Shown: positions 1 to 7,156 of the stretch, one piece after another
How the letters are laid out: each line of letters starts with the position of its first letter
Position numbering within the stretch: the stretch's first letter is position 1
DNA from: Bacteroidetes bacterium UBA7692
Lineage (GTDB): Bacteria; Bacteroidota; Bacteroidia; Chitinophagales; LD1
Direction: 5' to 3'
DNA: 20,662 nt
Assembly: GCA_002482725.1 (NCBI GenBank)
Contig: DLGO01000082.1
Coordinates: 21,963-42,624 of the forward strand
Position numbers and translations under genes: made by a program
Notes under the pieces: model-generated
What the model saw: the letters and a program-made list of their open reading frames with translations, nothing else
What the model was told of the DNA's origin: nothing
Databases searched by the model: none

Positions 1-410
1 GCAAGAGCAGGGTCGCTAAGGTGGTGAAGCACACCACGTATTACTGCTACATCAAACTGCTGCTTTGGCATAGAATCGAAATCCAGCAGGTTGGCTACCT
101 GGAAGTCGATATCCGGTCTTTTCTTTTTGCCTAAGCCTATTGCTACCGAAGCAGGGTCGAAAGCAGAAATTTTAAGGTCGGGGCGGGCGTTTGCAAGCTC
201 TATAGTATAAGTACCATCGCCACAGCCTATATCTACCAGGGTTTTATCGTTTTTGCCTATCAGTTTCAGTGTTTCCTGTGTTTGGCGCAGGTTTGCCACC
301 TGCGACGAAAAGGGTGCATTGTTGGTATAGCGGTAGCCCTCGTTTTCCAGAACATCGCTATTGAATACGTTTACATTTTCCTTTTCTAACAGAACATTTT
401 TATCAGCCAT
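1..410 (-). CDS. Class I SAM-dependent methyltransferase (3' part outside window)
   Basis: The reading frame starts at ATG 410-408 and runs off the left edge, giving the first 136 residues. It has the class I (Rossmann-fold) methyltransferase signature: motif I VDIGCGDGTY at residues 59-68 binds S-adenosylmethionine, an acidic residue follows at the end of strand 2 (AFDP, about 83-86), and the post-motif stretch VIRGVLHHLSDP (123-134) is typical of small-molecule methyltransferases of the Methyltransf_11/25 type. The acceptor cannot be told from this fragment. The first ~45 residues, before the SAM domain, are polar with no signal peptide, so the enzyme is probably cytosolic. It is divergent from the glycosyltransferase gene, with 121 bp between the two preferred starts. 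A TATATTTG box lies four bases before the ATG, which would give a leaderless or nearly leaderless mRNA. The family is clear; the specific role is unknown. Confidence 0.85.
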   Translation of the reverse strand, partial: MADKNVLLEKENVNVFNSDVLENEGYRYTNNAPFSSQVANLRQTQETLKLIGKNDKTLVDIGCGDGTYTIELANARPDLKISAFDPASVAIGLGKKKRPDIDFQVANLLDFDSMPKQQFDVAVIRGVLHHLSDPAL

Positions 411-414
411 AGTG

Positions 415-422
415 CAAATATA
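415..422 (-). promoter_or_regulatory. Candidate Bacteroidota -7 box for the methyltransferase gene
   Basis: Read on the minus strand this is TATATTTG, a full match to the Bacteroidota -7 consensus TAnnTTTG. It sits four bases before the ATG at 410, so transcription would begin at about the start codon. I see no convincing TTTG -33 box at the usual 19-21 base spacing; one TTTG occurs upstream at a spacing of only 12. This is a motif match with no experimental support. Confidence 0.4.
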
Positions 423-498
423 AAAAAGAACAGGCAAATGAGGTTGCCGGGGGATTGTTAAACGGATTATGGGTATAGCGCTCTTAGATTGGAGCAGA

Positions 499-527
499 TT
501 GGCTATAATTGCATTTCTATACATTTA
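499..527 (+). promoter_or_regulatory. Candidate promoter for the glycosyltransferase gene
   Basis: TTG at 499-501 and TACATTTA at 520-527 are separated by 18 bases, close to the Bacteroidota TTTG-N19-21-TAnnTTTG arrangement, with the last base of the -7 box differing. The box ends four bases before the ATG at 532, the same geometry as the divergent gene on the other side. If it is real, the transcript starts near 532 and the in-frame ATG at 469 is not used. Confidence 0.3.
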
Positions 528-531
528 TCAA

Positions 532-2037
532 ATGGCTACACCCAACAAACAGACAAAACAAGCCGCTGCTGCAAAGGCTTCAGGAGCAGAAAATAAATCG
601 GCACCGCTGATATCCACAGGGGCCGAAAATGTGATTAACTGGGTCATATTTGCCCTGTACTCTGCCTTATTGCTATATATGTCAGTAAACCACGAGCCTT
701 GGCGCGATGAGGCGCAGAGCTGGCTGATAGCAAGGGACCTGGGATTTATAGAATTGCTGAAATGCCTGCCCAATGAGGGTCACCCGCCATTGTTCTATCT
801 GGTATTGATGCCATTTGCAAAGTTGGGTCTGCCATATACCAAGATATACATCGTCAGCGATTTGCTGGCAATGGGATTGGCATGGCTGGTATTATTTAAA
901 AGCAGGTTCCCGCTGTACCTGAAGATCCCTATGCTGTTCTCTTACTTCTTTTTATTTGAATATGCAGTAATAGCGCGTAACTATGGTATAGTGATGCTGA
1001 TGCTGATGGCTGTAGCTGCCATATACGACAAGCGCCATGAGCTGCCCCTCCTGTATGGCTTTATCATATTCCTGCTTTTTCAAACGCATGTGCTGGCATT
1101 TTGTACCGGGGCGGGTCTGGGGCTGATATACCTGGTGGAAGTGGTGCGCGAAAAACGTTGGAGCGTAAAAAGCCTAGGTGCTATGGCCCTGATGGGCGCC
1201 GGCGGACTGGCTATGGTGGCATTGCTTCTGAGCGCCGGTATGAAATCGAGCTATACCAAGCTTGCTACAGATAAAATGGGTGCTGTAACTGATGCTATGG
1301 GTAATGCACTACTGTTGGATAAAAGCTCGGGTATGGTAGCTTTGTTCCTGTATCTGCTGTTGGTAGTTGCCCTGTTCAGGAAGCCTTTGGTTCTTTTATT
1401 TCTGACTGTGGCTGTTGCCGGATATTGCTACCTGGTGGCCTTTAAGTTTCAGGGAGCTATACGCCACCATGGATTTTTGCTGACCTTTATACTCGCGGCT
1501 TATGCATACGCTACGCACTACCAACCATTGAAGCAGTTCGAGAAATTTGCCTGGGTAGAAAAGGGCGGACTTATCATGCTGAGCGTGCTGCTGGGCATAC
1601 AAATGCTGAAAGGCAGCGATATGACCTTCCGCGATCTGGAGGATAATTTTACGGACTCGAAAAATGCTGCAGAATTTATCAATAACAATGGACTGGCGAA
1701 TTATGAAATAGTGGGACACCGATCGTATGCGGCATCATCCATAGTACCTTACCTGCCAGGTAAGAAAACGATATTCTATGCAGACCAGAACAGGTCTACT
1801 ACCTTCATTATACTGGATACGGTTTTCTATAACAATTACATGAAATACTCGGGGGACTACGCACCATATATAGCTGCGCAAAAGTTCAAAAACCTGGATA
1901 GCGTGCTATTGGTAATGAATATGCCGATAGAGTATCCTGCATTTTTGAATGAATGGGAGCCTGTATATCAAACGATAAAAGAACCAATACAACGCGATGA
2001 GGTGTTTGTTATCTACCGACACAAAAAGCTACAGTAG
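532..2037 (+). CDS. GT-C fold membrane glycosyltransferase (GT39/PMT-like)
   Basis: This is a polytopic membrane protein of about 501 residues from ATG 532; the frame also opens at ATG 469 (522 aa). A short K/Q/A-rich N-terminus precedes a first membrane segment (about residues 34-53). The loop after it holds HEPWRDEAQSW, with an Asp-Glu pair at 59-60, followed by EGHPPLFY (82-89). An acidic pair in the first extracytoplasmic loop is the hallmark of GT-C enzymes, which move sugars from polyprenyl-phosphate donors onto lipids or proteins at the periplasmic face. Many further hydrophobic segments run to about residue 375, then a soluble C-terminal domain to the end. Donor and acceptor cannot be assigned. 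I prefer the 532 start because a -7-like box precedes it and because the 469 ATG lies in a fragment of a repeat also seen at 7051. Its stop codon lies two bases from that of the convergent DUF2061 gene. Confidence 0.75.
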   Translation: MATPNKQTKQAAAAKASGAENKSAPLISTGAENVINWVIFALYSALLLYMSVNHEPWRDEAQSWLIARDLGFIELLKCLPNEGHPPLFYLVLMPFAKLGLPYTKIYIVSDLLAMGLAWLVLFKSRFPLYLKIPMLFSYFFLFEYAVIARNYGIVMLMLMAVAAIYDKRHELPLLYGFIIFLLFQTHVLAFCTGAGLGLIYLVEVVREKRWSVKSLGAMALMGAGGLAMVALLLSAGMKSSYTKLATDKMGAVTDAMGNALLLDKSSGMVALFLYLLLVVALFRKPLVLLFLTVAVAGYCYLVAFKFQGAIRHHGFLLTFILAAYAYATHYQPLKQFEKFAWVEKGGLIMLSVLLGIQMLKGSDMTFRDLEDNFTDSKNAAEFINNNGLANYEIVGHRSYAASSIVPYLPGKKTIFYADQNRSTTFIILDTVFYNNYMKYSGDYAPYIAAQKFKNLDSVLLVMNMPIEYPAFLNEWEPVYQTIKEPIQRDEVFVIYRHKKLQ

Positions 2038-2044
2038 GCCTACT
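2033..2044. repeat. 12-bp palindrome holding both convergent stop codons
   Basis: AGTAGGCCTACT is a perfect palindrome. Its two halves contain the TAG stop of the plus-strand glycosyltransferase (2035-2037) and the TAG stop of the minus-strand DUF2061 gene (2042-2040). No separate terminator fits between the genes. It may simply reflect similar ends, or act as a weak two-way hairpin. Confidence 0.6.
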
Positions 2045-2498
2045 TACCAAACCAGCTACGTATGGTGCCGATGGGTAACCGTGCCCATAGCCTGTCGTGC
2101 AGATAGAACAATATTATTTTGGTGAAAACCTCGGAAGATCCGATTGTAAGACTGACTGCAGGATTTCCGGTGTAGAACCAAGCCAGCACTATGGTATCAA
2201 TAGTGCCTACCGTACGCCAACTTATTGCTTTGATGAATGAAGTAATACTAGTTTGCTTATCATTCGGAATAAAATGGAGCCATACACGCTCGTGCAGATA
2301 GAAGAGTACGATTTTGGTGAATACTTCGCTGGAGGCGATTTTGACCGCTATAAGGGCATTACCGGAAATGAAGTAGGACAACACCATGGTATCTATGGTG
2401 CCAACTATGCGCCAGCTGATGCCCTTGAGCACAGAGCGCAGGTGCGACTCATTTTTCTTCTGCTCTTCCAGAGCTGCTGTTACTGTAGCGTTGTCCAC
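2040..2498 (-). CDS. DUF2061 family membrane protein with two tandem copies of the domain
   Basis: This 152-residue protein is made of two DUF2061 domains (about residues 21-76 and 86-141) that match without gaps at an offset of 65 residues. Each copy has an I-S-W-R segment, then V-G-T-I-D-T, a hydrophobic stretch, a G-N turn, S-S-E-V-F-T-K, and F-Y-L-H-[ED]-R. DUF2061 proteins are small membrane proteins of unknown function; most that I know of carry a single domain. Each copy likely forms two membrane segments, so four in total. The start codon is GTG (2498-2496); the frame stays open for 17 codons upstream with no ATG, so the exact start is uncertain. It is convergent with the glycosyltransferase and 97 bp downstream of the GrpB-family gene on the same strand. 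The family call is firm; the function is unknown. Confidence 0.85.
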   Translation of the reverse strand: MDNATVTAALEEQKKNESHLRSVLKGISWRIVGTIDTMVLSYFISGNALIAVKIASSEVFTKIVLFYLHERVWLHFIPNDKQTSITSFIKAISWRTVGTIDTIVLAWFYTGNPAVSLTIGSSEVFTKIILFYLHDRLWARLPIGTIRSWFGK

Positions 2499-2595
2499 CT
2501 TACGAATTAAAATAAAATCTACTGGTTTAATAGAGTTTTTGGATTGAAAGTTCAGGAAGATGGAGAAATTAACAAACTGCTAGCAATTCTTTTCT

Positions 2596-3168
2596 TCATT
2601 GCTGTTTTTTCTTATTCTGCGCTATCACTTCTTTAATGTGCTCTGCTGCAATTCCCTGTGTGGCCAGCACACCGGCGATAAAGGCGCTTTTGGATTCAAC
2701 GTACACGTCTATATCATCGTTAGCGGCAGCAAGCCGCTTCTTCAGCTCGCCATATTCAGCAGCAAGTGCGGGAGAGCTTCTCAGCGCATCCCTGAACAAG
2801 AAATGATTGCTTAGGCTAAGGCTGCCCTGTATGCAGCAATACAGGTTGTGCTTTGGCCATATAGTTGCCGCGCCATCCACCGGGCTATGGTTGGATATTG
2901 CCTTAAATGCATATCTATCCTTTATGCCCAGGTCACCCGCAAACTGATAACCCAGCGATACAACTATCGGTATCACCCTGTTTAGCTGTGTTTCATCCTC
3001 TACCACAATATCTATATCCAACACAGGCTTGGCTGCAAGTCCGGGTACTGAGGTGCTGCCCACATGCTCTATTACTATAGGAATATTTTGCAGTGCATCA
3101 TCCAATACGGATCGTATTTTTTGAAACTGCTGTGGCCAGCTTGTGTCGTAATCCACTACTGTAATCAT
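2596..3168 (-). CDS. GrpB family protein (UPF0157, nucleotidyltransferase-like fold)
   Basis: A 190-residue cytosolic protein starting at ATG 3168. Residues 35-57 contain HVGSTSVPGLAAKP followed by LDIDIVV: a Gly-Ser pair and then a D-x-D acidic pair, the arrangement found in the nucleotidyltransferase superfamily and diagnostic of the GrpB/UPF0157 family. Later sections (YAFKA, an H-N-L-Y segment, and LFRDALRSSPALAAEYGELKKRLA near 120-150) also match the family. In other organisms GrpB domains occur alone or fused to dephospho-CoA kinase. No substrate is established for the stand-alone form, and its neighbours here (DUF2061 and a secreted protein) give no clue. The length is usual for the family. 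It is probably a single-gene transcript, since it has 90-97 bp gaps on each side. Confidence 0.85.
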   Translation of the reverse strand: MITVVDYDTSWPQQFQKIRSVLDDALQNIPIVIEHVGSTSVPGLAAKPVLDIDIVVEDETQLNRVIPIVVSLGYQFAGDLGIKDRYAFKAISNHSPVDGAATIWPKHNLYCCIQGSLSLSNHFLFRDALRSSPALAAEYGELKKRLAAANDDIDVYVESKSAFIAGVLATQGIAAEHIKEVIAQNKKKQQ

Positions 3169-3198
3169 GGCGTCTTTCGGCTTTCATTTATTCAAGCT

Positions 3199-3206
3199 GA
3201 AACATA
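3199..3206 (-). promoter_or_regulatory. Weak candidate -7 box upstream of the GrpB-family gene
   Basis: The minus strand reads TATGTTTC, one mismatch from TAnnTTTG, and a TTTC lies about 20 bases further upstream at the -33 position. It would give a leader of roughly 25 bases before the ATG at 3168. The rest of the 90-bp gap (3169-3258) shows nothing I recognise. Confidence 0.2.
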
Positions 3207-3258
3207 CTATCATTTTATGTGCCGGAGAAATTCTTGCCAAACTCAATTGAATAGTGAA

Positions 3259-4119
3259 CTAAGGCTTGTATAATTTGCTTGTGCTAATGCCATTGGCTGA
3301 TTGCGCAAGAACGATGTATATGCCCGGTGGTTGGTTGAAGGCGATGGCGTTATTGCCGGGTGTTGCCTGGCTTTGTTGAATGCACTGGCCTATGGCATTG
3401 TATATACTGATGGAGGCGTATTCCTGCAGATTGATGTTCAATACATTTGCCGATTGCCAATTGTGATTGATGGTAAGCTTTTGGGTTTCATTAATACCTG
3501 TTTTTATAAAACTGCAGATAGTATTTATATCCTGCGGAAACAGATAGTAGCCTGTAATAGAACTATCGCCATAGTTGCACAGGTTATACATTTCGGGATC
3601 AATAACACAATCTATCAAAGGGTATATATCGTTATCGGAGCCTATGTTTTCGTAGTATTTGAATTTTTTATAGTACATGTCAGGACGAGCGGTATCGGTT
3701 ATCAGGCTTACTGAAAATTGCTTGATAAATTTGGCACCTGCATTAATGGAATCAACAGCATCAACTATGGCTAGCCTGGTATTTGATACGCCGCAATTAT
3801 ATGAAACAGTTGAGTCGATATAGAAGGAAATGGTATCGCCCGGTTGTGCAGCAAAATAGTAAGTGGGACGAAATGCTCCTTCTTTCAGAAAGTAAACGGT
3901 GTCTCCACTCAGGTAGCTTATTTCGGGCTGGTAGTGTCCTATGCGGATACAGGTCTTCCCGAGAACAATGGTGTCGGCTATCAATGCACGGGTAACAATA
4001 TTGTTGTTATTGCCCCAGTTATAATGGTGCTTCCATACGGCCGTGCGATTGCCCCATTTTTGGGCGTGGAGCTGATTATAGAAAATTGCGATTGTAAAAA
4101 GGAGTAAAAGGTGTTTCAT
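3259..4119 (-). CDS. Secreted protein with divergent T9SS-type C-terminal sorting domain
   Basis: This 286-residue protein starts with a clear Sec signal peptide (MKHLLLLFTIAIFYNQLHAQ, cleavage after about residue 19). The middle 180 residues are rich in Tyr, Asn, Asp and Thr and match no family I know. The last ~75 residues look like a T9SS type A sorting domain: a beta-rich stretch with an S-I-Y-N-A-I-G-Q strand, a G-I-Y-I-V-L strand and a final S-T-S-K-L-Y-K-P. It lacks the YPNP motif that usually opens such domains, having LTINHNW at the equivalent place. Such domains send proteins through the type IX system to the cell surface or medium, so this is probably an exported surface protein of unknown role. 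It lies 294 bp downstream of another T9SS cargo gene on the same strand; the two may be functionally related, but the gap argues against a tight operon. Confidence 0.75.
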   Translation of the reverse strand: MKHLLLLFTIAIFYNQLHAQKWGNRTAVWKHHYNWGNNNNIVTRALIADTIVLGKTCIRIGHYQPEISYLSGDTVYFLKEGAFRPTYYFAAQPGDTISFYIDSTVSYNCGVSNTRLAIVDAVDSINAGAKFIKQFSVSLITDTARPDMYYKKFKYYENIGSDNDIYPLIDCVIDPEMYNLCNYGDSSITGYYLFPQDINTICSFIKTGINETQKLTINHNWQSANVLNINLQEYASISIYNAIGQCIQQSQATPGNNAIAFNQPPGIYIVLAQSANGISTSKLYKP

Positions 4120-4316
4120 CTGTGCAGGCGTTTTTGAGTTAGTAATATGCCTTTCGCGTGCAATTTAGTGAAGCGCGTGAGCGGTTACTGCAGGGTAGAC
4201 GTTAATTGACAATAAGATTACAAATTGGGAAGAGTGGTGTTGAAATGGCATAGAATTTAGCTAGATTCAAAGTAGGTGGCAATTGTGAAATTTTGGTTAC
4301 GCCGATTTGTCAACAA

Positions 4317-4340
4317 GGGCGTATGCAATACGCCCCTACA
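4317..4340 (-). repeat. REP-like fold-back element with GTAG head
   Basis: GGGCGTAT (4317-4324) and ATACGCCC (4328-4335) form a perfect 8-bp stem with a 3-base loop. On the minus strand the stem is directly preceded by GTAG (4339-4336). A GTAG/GGAG tetranucleotide ahead of a short palindrome is the hallmark of REP elements moved by Y1 (RAYT/TnpA-REP) transposases. It lies alone in the 294-bp gap between the two T9SS cargo genes (4120-4413); I see nothing else in that gap. No RAYT gene is in the window, so the assignment rests on structure. Confidence 0.6.
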
Positions 4341-4413
4341 AATGCACCATACGAATTCTCAGAAACTCCTGTAATTATGAAATTAGCGTATGAGGCGTTT
4401 TTGAATTTATTAT

Positions 4414-6639
4414 CTATTCCGCAATCATCAGCTTATCATATTTCTCCACACCTGCTACCAGCATTTTTATGTAATAGAATCCTGCGGACAAATTAAACCT
4501 GCATTCATTTTTGCCTTGGTGTATGGTTTGGTTCCATACCTGTTTTCCTTGATTATCGTACAGGGTTATTTCACCCGGACTGTCGCTGTTTGAGAGGTTT
4601 ATGGTTACGTTTCCATAGGCAGATGGGTTGGGGTAAATATGTATGCTTACTGCGCCCGATGGTAAAGGCGATATTGCAGAAGGTATGTTGGCCAAAACCT
4701 GCACAGAATCCTGTGCTTCACATCCGTTGGCATCGGTAATGGTTACGCTGTACTTGCCGGGTGCTAGTCCCGTTGCGGTATCGTCGCTTTGCAATGGTGT
4801 GGTGTTCCATGCAAATGAGTACGGAGCTGTGCCGCCTGATGGAGTGGCAATAGCCAAACCGTTGCCCTCAGTTGTGGTGCTTGCTACAGCGCTTAGCTGT
4901 GCGGTAGGTATGGCATTGGCGCTAACCTGCTGCACTGCAGATTTTGCATAGCAACCTGATGGGCTATCAATGGCAAATACGCTAAAGTTGCCGCTGCTGT
5001 GCGCTACAATGGATTGCGTGGTATCGCCATTGCTCCACAGATACTGTGCTGCTGCGGGGGCAGTAAGCGTAACGCTATCGGTGCCGCACCATTGCAATGG
5101 TGCAGCGGCTGTGATTATTGGTATGGAAGGATTGCAACTGCCAAGGCGCGCGGTAAATACATCGGGTGCCAGCGGATAATTGGGCACGGGTGTGCGGCAT
5201 AGCAACGAATCGTTGCCGAAGGTGATGCGCGAGTTGGGGTCGCTGTACATACCGTTTACAAATATGTTGCCATAGGCATCTGTTGCTATACCTGCGGACT
5301 CAGCACGGCCATCTGCCCGCTTGGTTGTCTGGCTCCATATTATGGTTCCGTTTTTGGATATTTTGACTACAAACAAATTACCGGATTCCTGTAATGTATC
5401 GGTGCCGGTGATAAGCCTGCCACCATACCTACCAAATGCATAGGCGTTTTCCAGATGGTCTGTGCACATGGATGAAATGGGCCCACCGCCTATATCGGGC
5501 ATGCTGACTACCCATTGCAATGCGCCCTGTCCGTCTATTTTAATGATGTTGTGGTAGCCATACACACCAAAGGGCGGCAGGTAAGGCATAATTATCAGGG
5601 TGGTGTCAATAGCTATTGTATCCAGCTGTGGCTTGGAACTGGTGGCACCCAACAGGTACACGTTGTCGTGCTTATCGGCAGTTAGTGCGGTGTATATACC
5701 ACCCACGTTTTTGGTTGTTGCTTTAAACCACTCAAAGGTTAATGTGCTATCCAGTTTAATCAGCAGGTTTTTGCCAACCCCTTTGTAGTTGGGGTCCGAA
5801 TACAGGGCAAGGTCACCAATGGGTAAATCTGAAGGTTTGATTACAGGATGGTAAAGTACACTAAGCGAAATGAATACCGACCTATTGCTGGCAGCGATAG
5901 CAGTGCCTGTAAGGAATGATACCCCCAGCGAGTCGTAGCCAATATTGCGCACGCGCTGTACATAGCCCATACTATCCATTACAGCTACAAAGTGGCCGCG
6001 GCCAATGGGGTGGCCGTCGAGTGTATCGCCCTGCGCTTGTGCCATGCCATAGGCAAGCATTTTATTGCCGTAGAATTGCTTTATTTCTGAAAAGCCGGAT
6101 GACGAGCATTGGTGCGCCCTGATGTATTGCACATTACCATTGGGGTCGTATCTGGCTATGCAATAGTTTGTGCCTGAATTGATGTTTTGAATGCTGGTAT
6201 CCACGAATAATACTCCTTCCAAACGGATAGAATCGCGAAAGTAAAACATCAGGTAGGAAAAGCCTTCGGGTGTAGTAAACATGCTGGTCGGAATCATAGC
6301 CTGGCCGCCGGCTGAAGCGGGAAACCGGGGAAATTTTTTAACCCATGACACAGCACCCTGGGGGCTGTATTTTACAAAGTACGCGATGTTGGCATTGGAG
6401 CCTGAGCCGCCGGGGTTGGGGTAGCTGGTGGCGCCAATGGTAAGCGAACTGCTTATGGAAGTAACAATGGCGTATGAATTACCTGCTGAATCTACTTGCA
6501 GCGTATTATTTGTACCCAAGAGTTGATCGTTGTGGGTGCCGCCGATGCCTTTTGCCCATTGCCATTGCGGTGCCAGGGCTTGTGCAGTATTGATTGTGAT
6601 AAATAAACAGCAGAACAACAGCGGTAGTATTTGTTTCAT
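4414..6639 (-). CDS. T9SS-secreted surface protein with propeller-like repeats and SprB-like module
   Basis: A 741-residue exported protein with a signal peptide of about 22 residues (MKQILPLLFCCLF then TAQALA). Residues ~25-500 contain repeated units with W-A-K/W-V-K/W-F-K/W-S-Q strands and recurring D-x-x-G-N-x-[YF] phrases (DSAGNSYAI, DAYGNIFVNG), typical of SBBP/beta-propeller repeat proteins. An Ig-like segment (about 505-575) with a C-G-x-D-S-V-T-L-T-A strand follows, then a SprB-type module (about 600-647: GGTAPYSFAW, GLAPGKYSVTITDANGC). The T9SS type A sorting domain occupies 665-741, opening with IYPNPS and ending in YDKLMIAE. The order of parts predicts export through the outer membrane and anchoring or release at the surface. 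The natural ligand or role is unknown; adhesion or gliding is an inference from the SprB-like module alone. It starts at ATG 6639, with a long gene-free region upstream. Confidence 0.85.
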   Translation of the reverse strand: MKQILPLLFCCLFITINTAQALAPQWQWAKGIGGTHNDQLLGTNNTLQVDSAGNSYAIVTSISSSLTIGATSYPNPGGSGSNANIAYFVKYSPQGAVSWVKKFPRFPASAGGQAMIPTSMFTTPEGFSYLMFYFRDSIRLEGVLFVDTSIQNINSGTNYCIARYDPNGNVQYIRAHQCSSSGFSEIKQFYGNKMLAYGMAQAQGDTLDGHPIGRGHFVAVMDSMGYVQRVRNIGYDSLGVSFLTGTAIAASNRSVFISLSVLYHPVIKPSDLPIGDLALYSDPNYKGVGKNLLIKLDSTLTFEWFKATTKNVGGIYTALTADKHDNVYLLGATSSKPQLDTIAIDTTLIIMPYLPPFGVYGYHNIIKIDGQGALQWVVSMPDIGGGPISSMCTDHLENAYAFGRYGGRLITGTDTLQESGNLFVVKISKNGTIIWSQTTKRADGRAESAGIATDAYGNIFVNGMYSDPNSRITFGNDSLLCRTPVPNYPLAPDVFTARLGSCNPSIPIITAAAPLQWCGTDSVTLTAPAAAQYLWSNGDTTQSIVAHSSGNFSVFAIDSPSGCYAKSAVQQVSANAIPTAQLSAVASTTTEGNGLAIATPSGGTAPYSFAWNTTPLQSDDTATGLAPGKYSVTITDANGCEAQDSVQVLANIPSAISPLPSGAVSIHIYPNPSAYGNVTINLSNSDSPGEITLYDNQGKQVWNQTIHQGKNECRFNLSAGFYYIKMLVAGVEKYDKLMIAE

Positions 6640-6804
6640 GTTTATGTGAGTATCAGGTGGTATTGCAGAGCAATATTTGCTTCTGTATATTAAAGATGGG
6701 GTTAAATATCAGATTATAGAATTATGGTATGTTTTTTAACTTAAGGATAACTTACATGCGGCTGTATTGGTGGATGGTGGGTTAAAGGAGTTGTTGAAGG
6801 AGCA

Positions 6805-6826
6805 GGTGGTAAAAATCCTTACCACC
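6805..6826. repeat. Perfect fold-back (8-bp stem)
   Basis: GGTGGTAA (6805-6812) and TTACCACC (6819-6826) are exact reverse complements around a 6-base loop. There is no T-tract directly after either arm, so it is not a classic terminator. It is probably one of the scattered REP-like hairpins of this gap. Confidence 0.55.
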
Positions 6827-7040
6827 AAATGGCTCTTGAAAAAAGTGTGTTAACGATTTTTTAAACCTTCGCCAAGTGTTGGTTTTCAATAGGGTTATGG
6901 AGGTTGGAGCATTTTGCCGCTTTTTTTGCTAGAGTGGTGAGGGGGTATGGGGTTACCTTTGGACCGTTGATTGAAGCTGATTGTTACAACTTTGCTGAAA
7001 GCAACGAGGCGTTCTTTAGGATAGCGATTTTTTATCTGAA

Positions 7041-7079
7041 TCACGGATTTAACGGATTATGGGATTCCACGGATTACGA
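7041..7079. repeat. ACGGATT-type repeat
   Basis: The heptamer ACGGATT occurs three times in 39 bases (7043-7049, 7052-7058, 7071-7077). The 13-mer AACGGATTATGGG at 7051-7063 is found again at 461-473, ahead of the glycosyltransferase gene. Sequences of this ATCCGTxxAATCCGT kind are, as I recall, dispersed between genes in many Bacteroidota; that recollection is not verified here. Confidence 0.5.
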
Positions 7080-7137
7080 TCAAAAAACGGTGTTGTTTTG
7101 CCATCGGAATGTGGGTAGTACATTGCTTACGCGAGAT

Positions 7138-7156
7138 GGTGGGTGAGACACCCACC
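7138..7156. repeat. Perfect fold-back (8-bp stem, 3-base loop)
   Basis: GGTGGGTG (7138-7145) and CACCCACC (7149-7156) pair exactly around AGA. It abuts the left end of the long tandem repeat and overlaps its first bases, so it may mark the repeat boundary or be an independent REP-like insertion there. It is not followed by a T-run. Confidence 0.6.

Noticed and set aside
6904..7146. 80-codon plus-strand open frame in the gene-free gap
   Set aside because: It runs through the ACGGATT repeat and into the 7138-7156 hairpin, has no family resemblance and no promoter or start context; probably chance.
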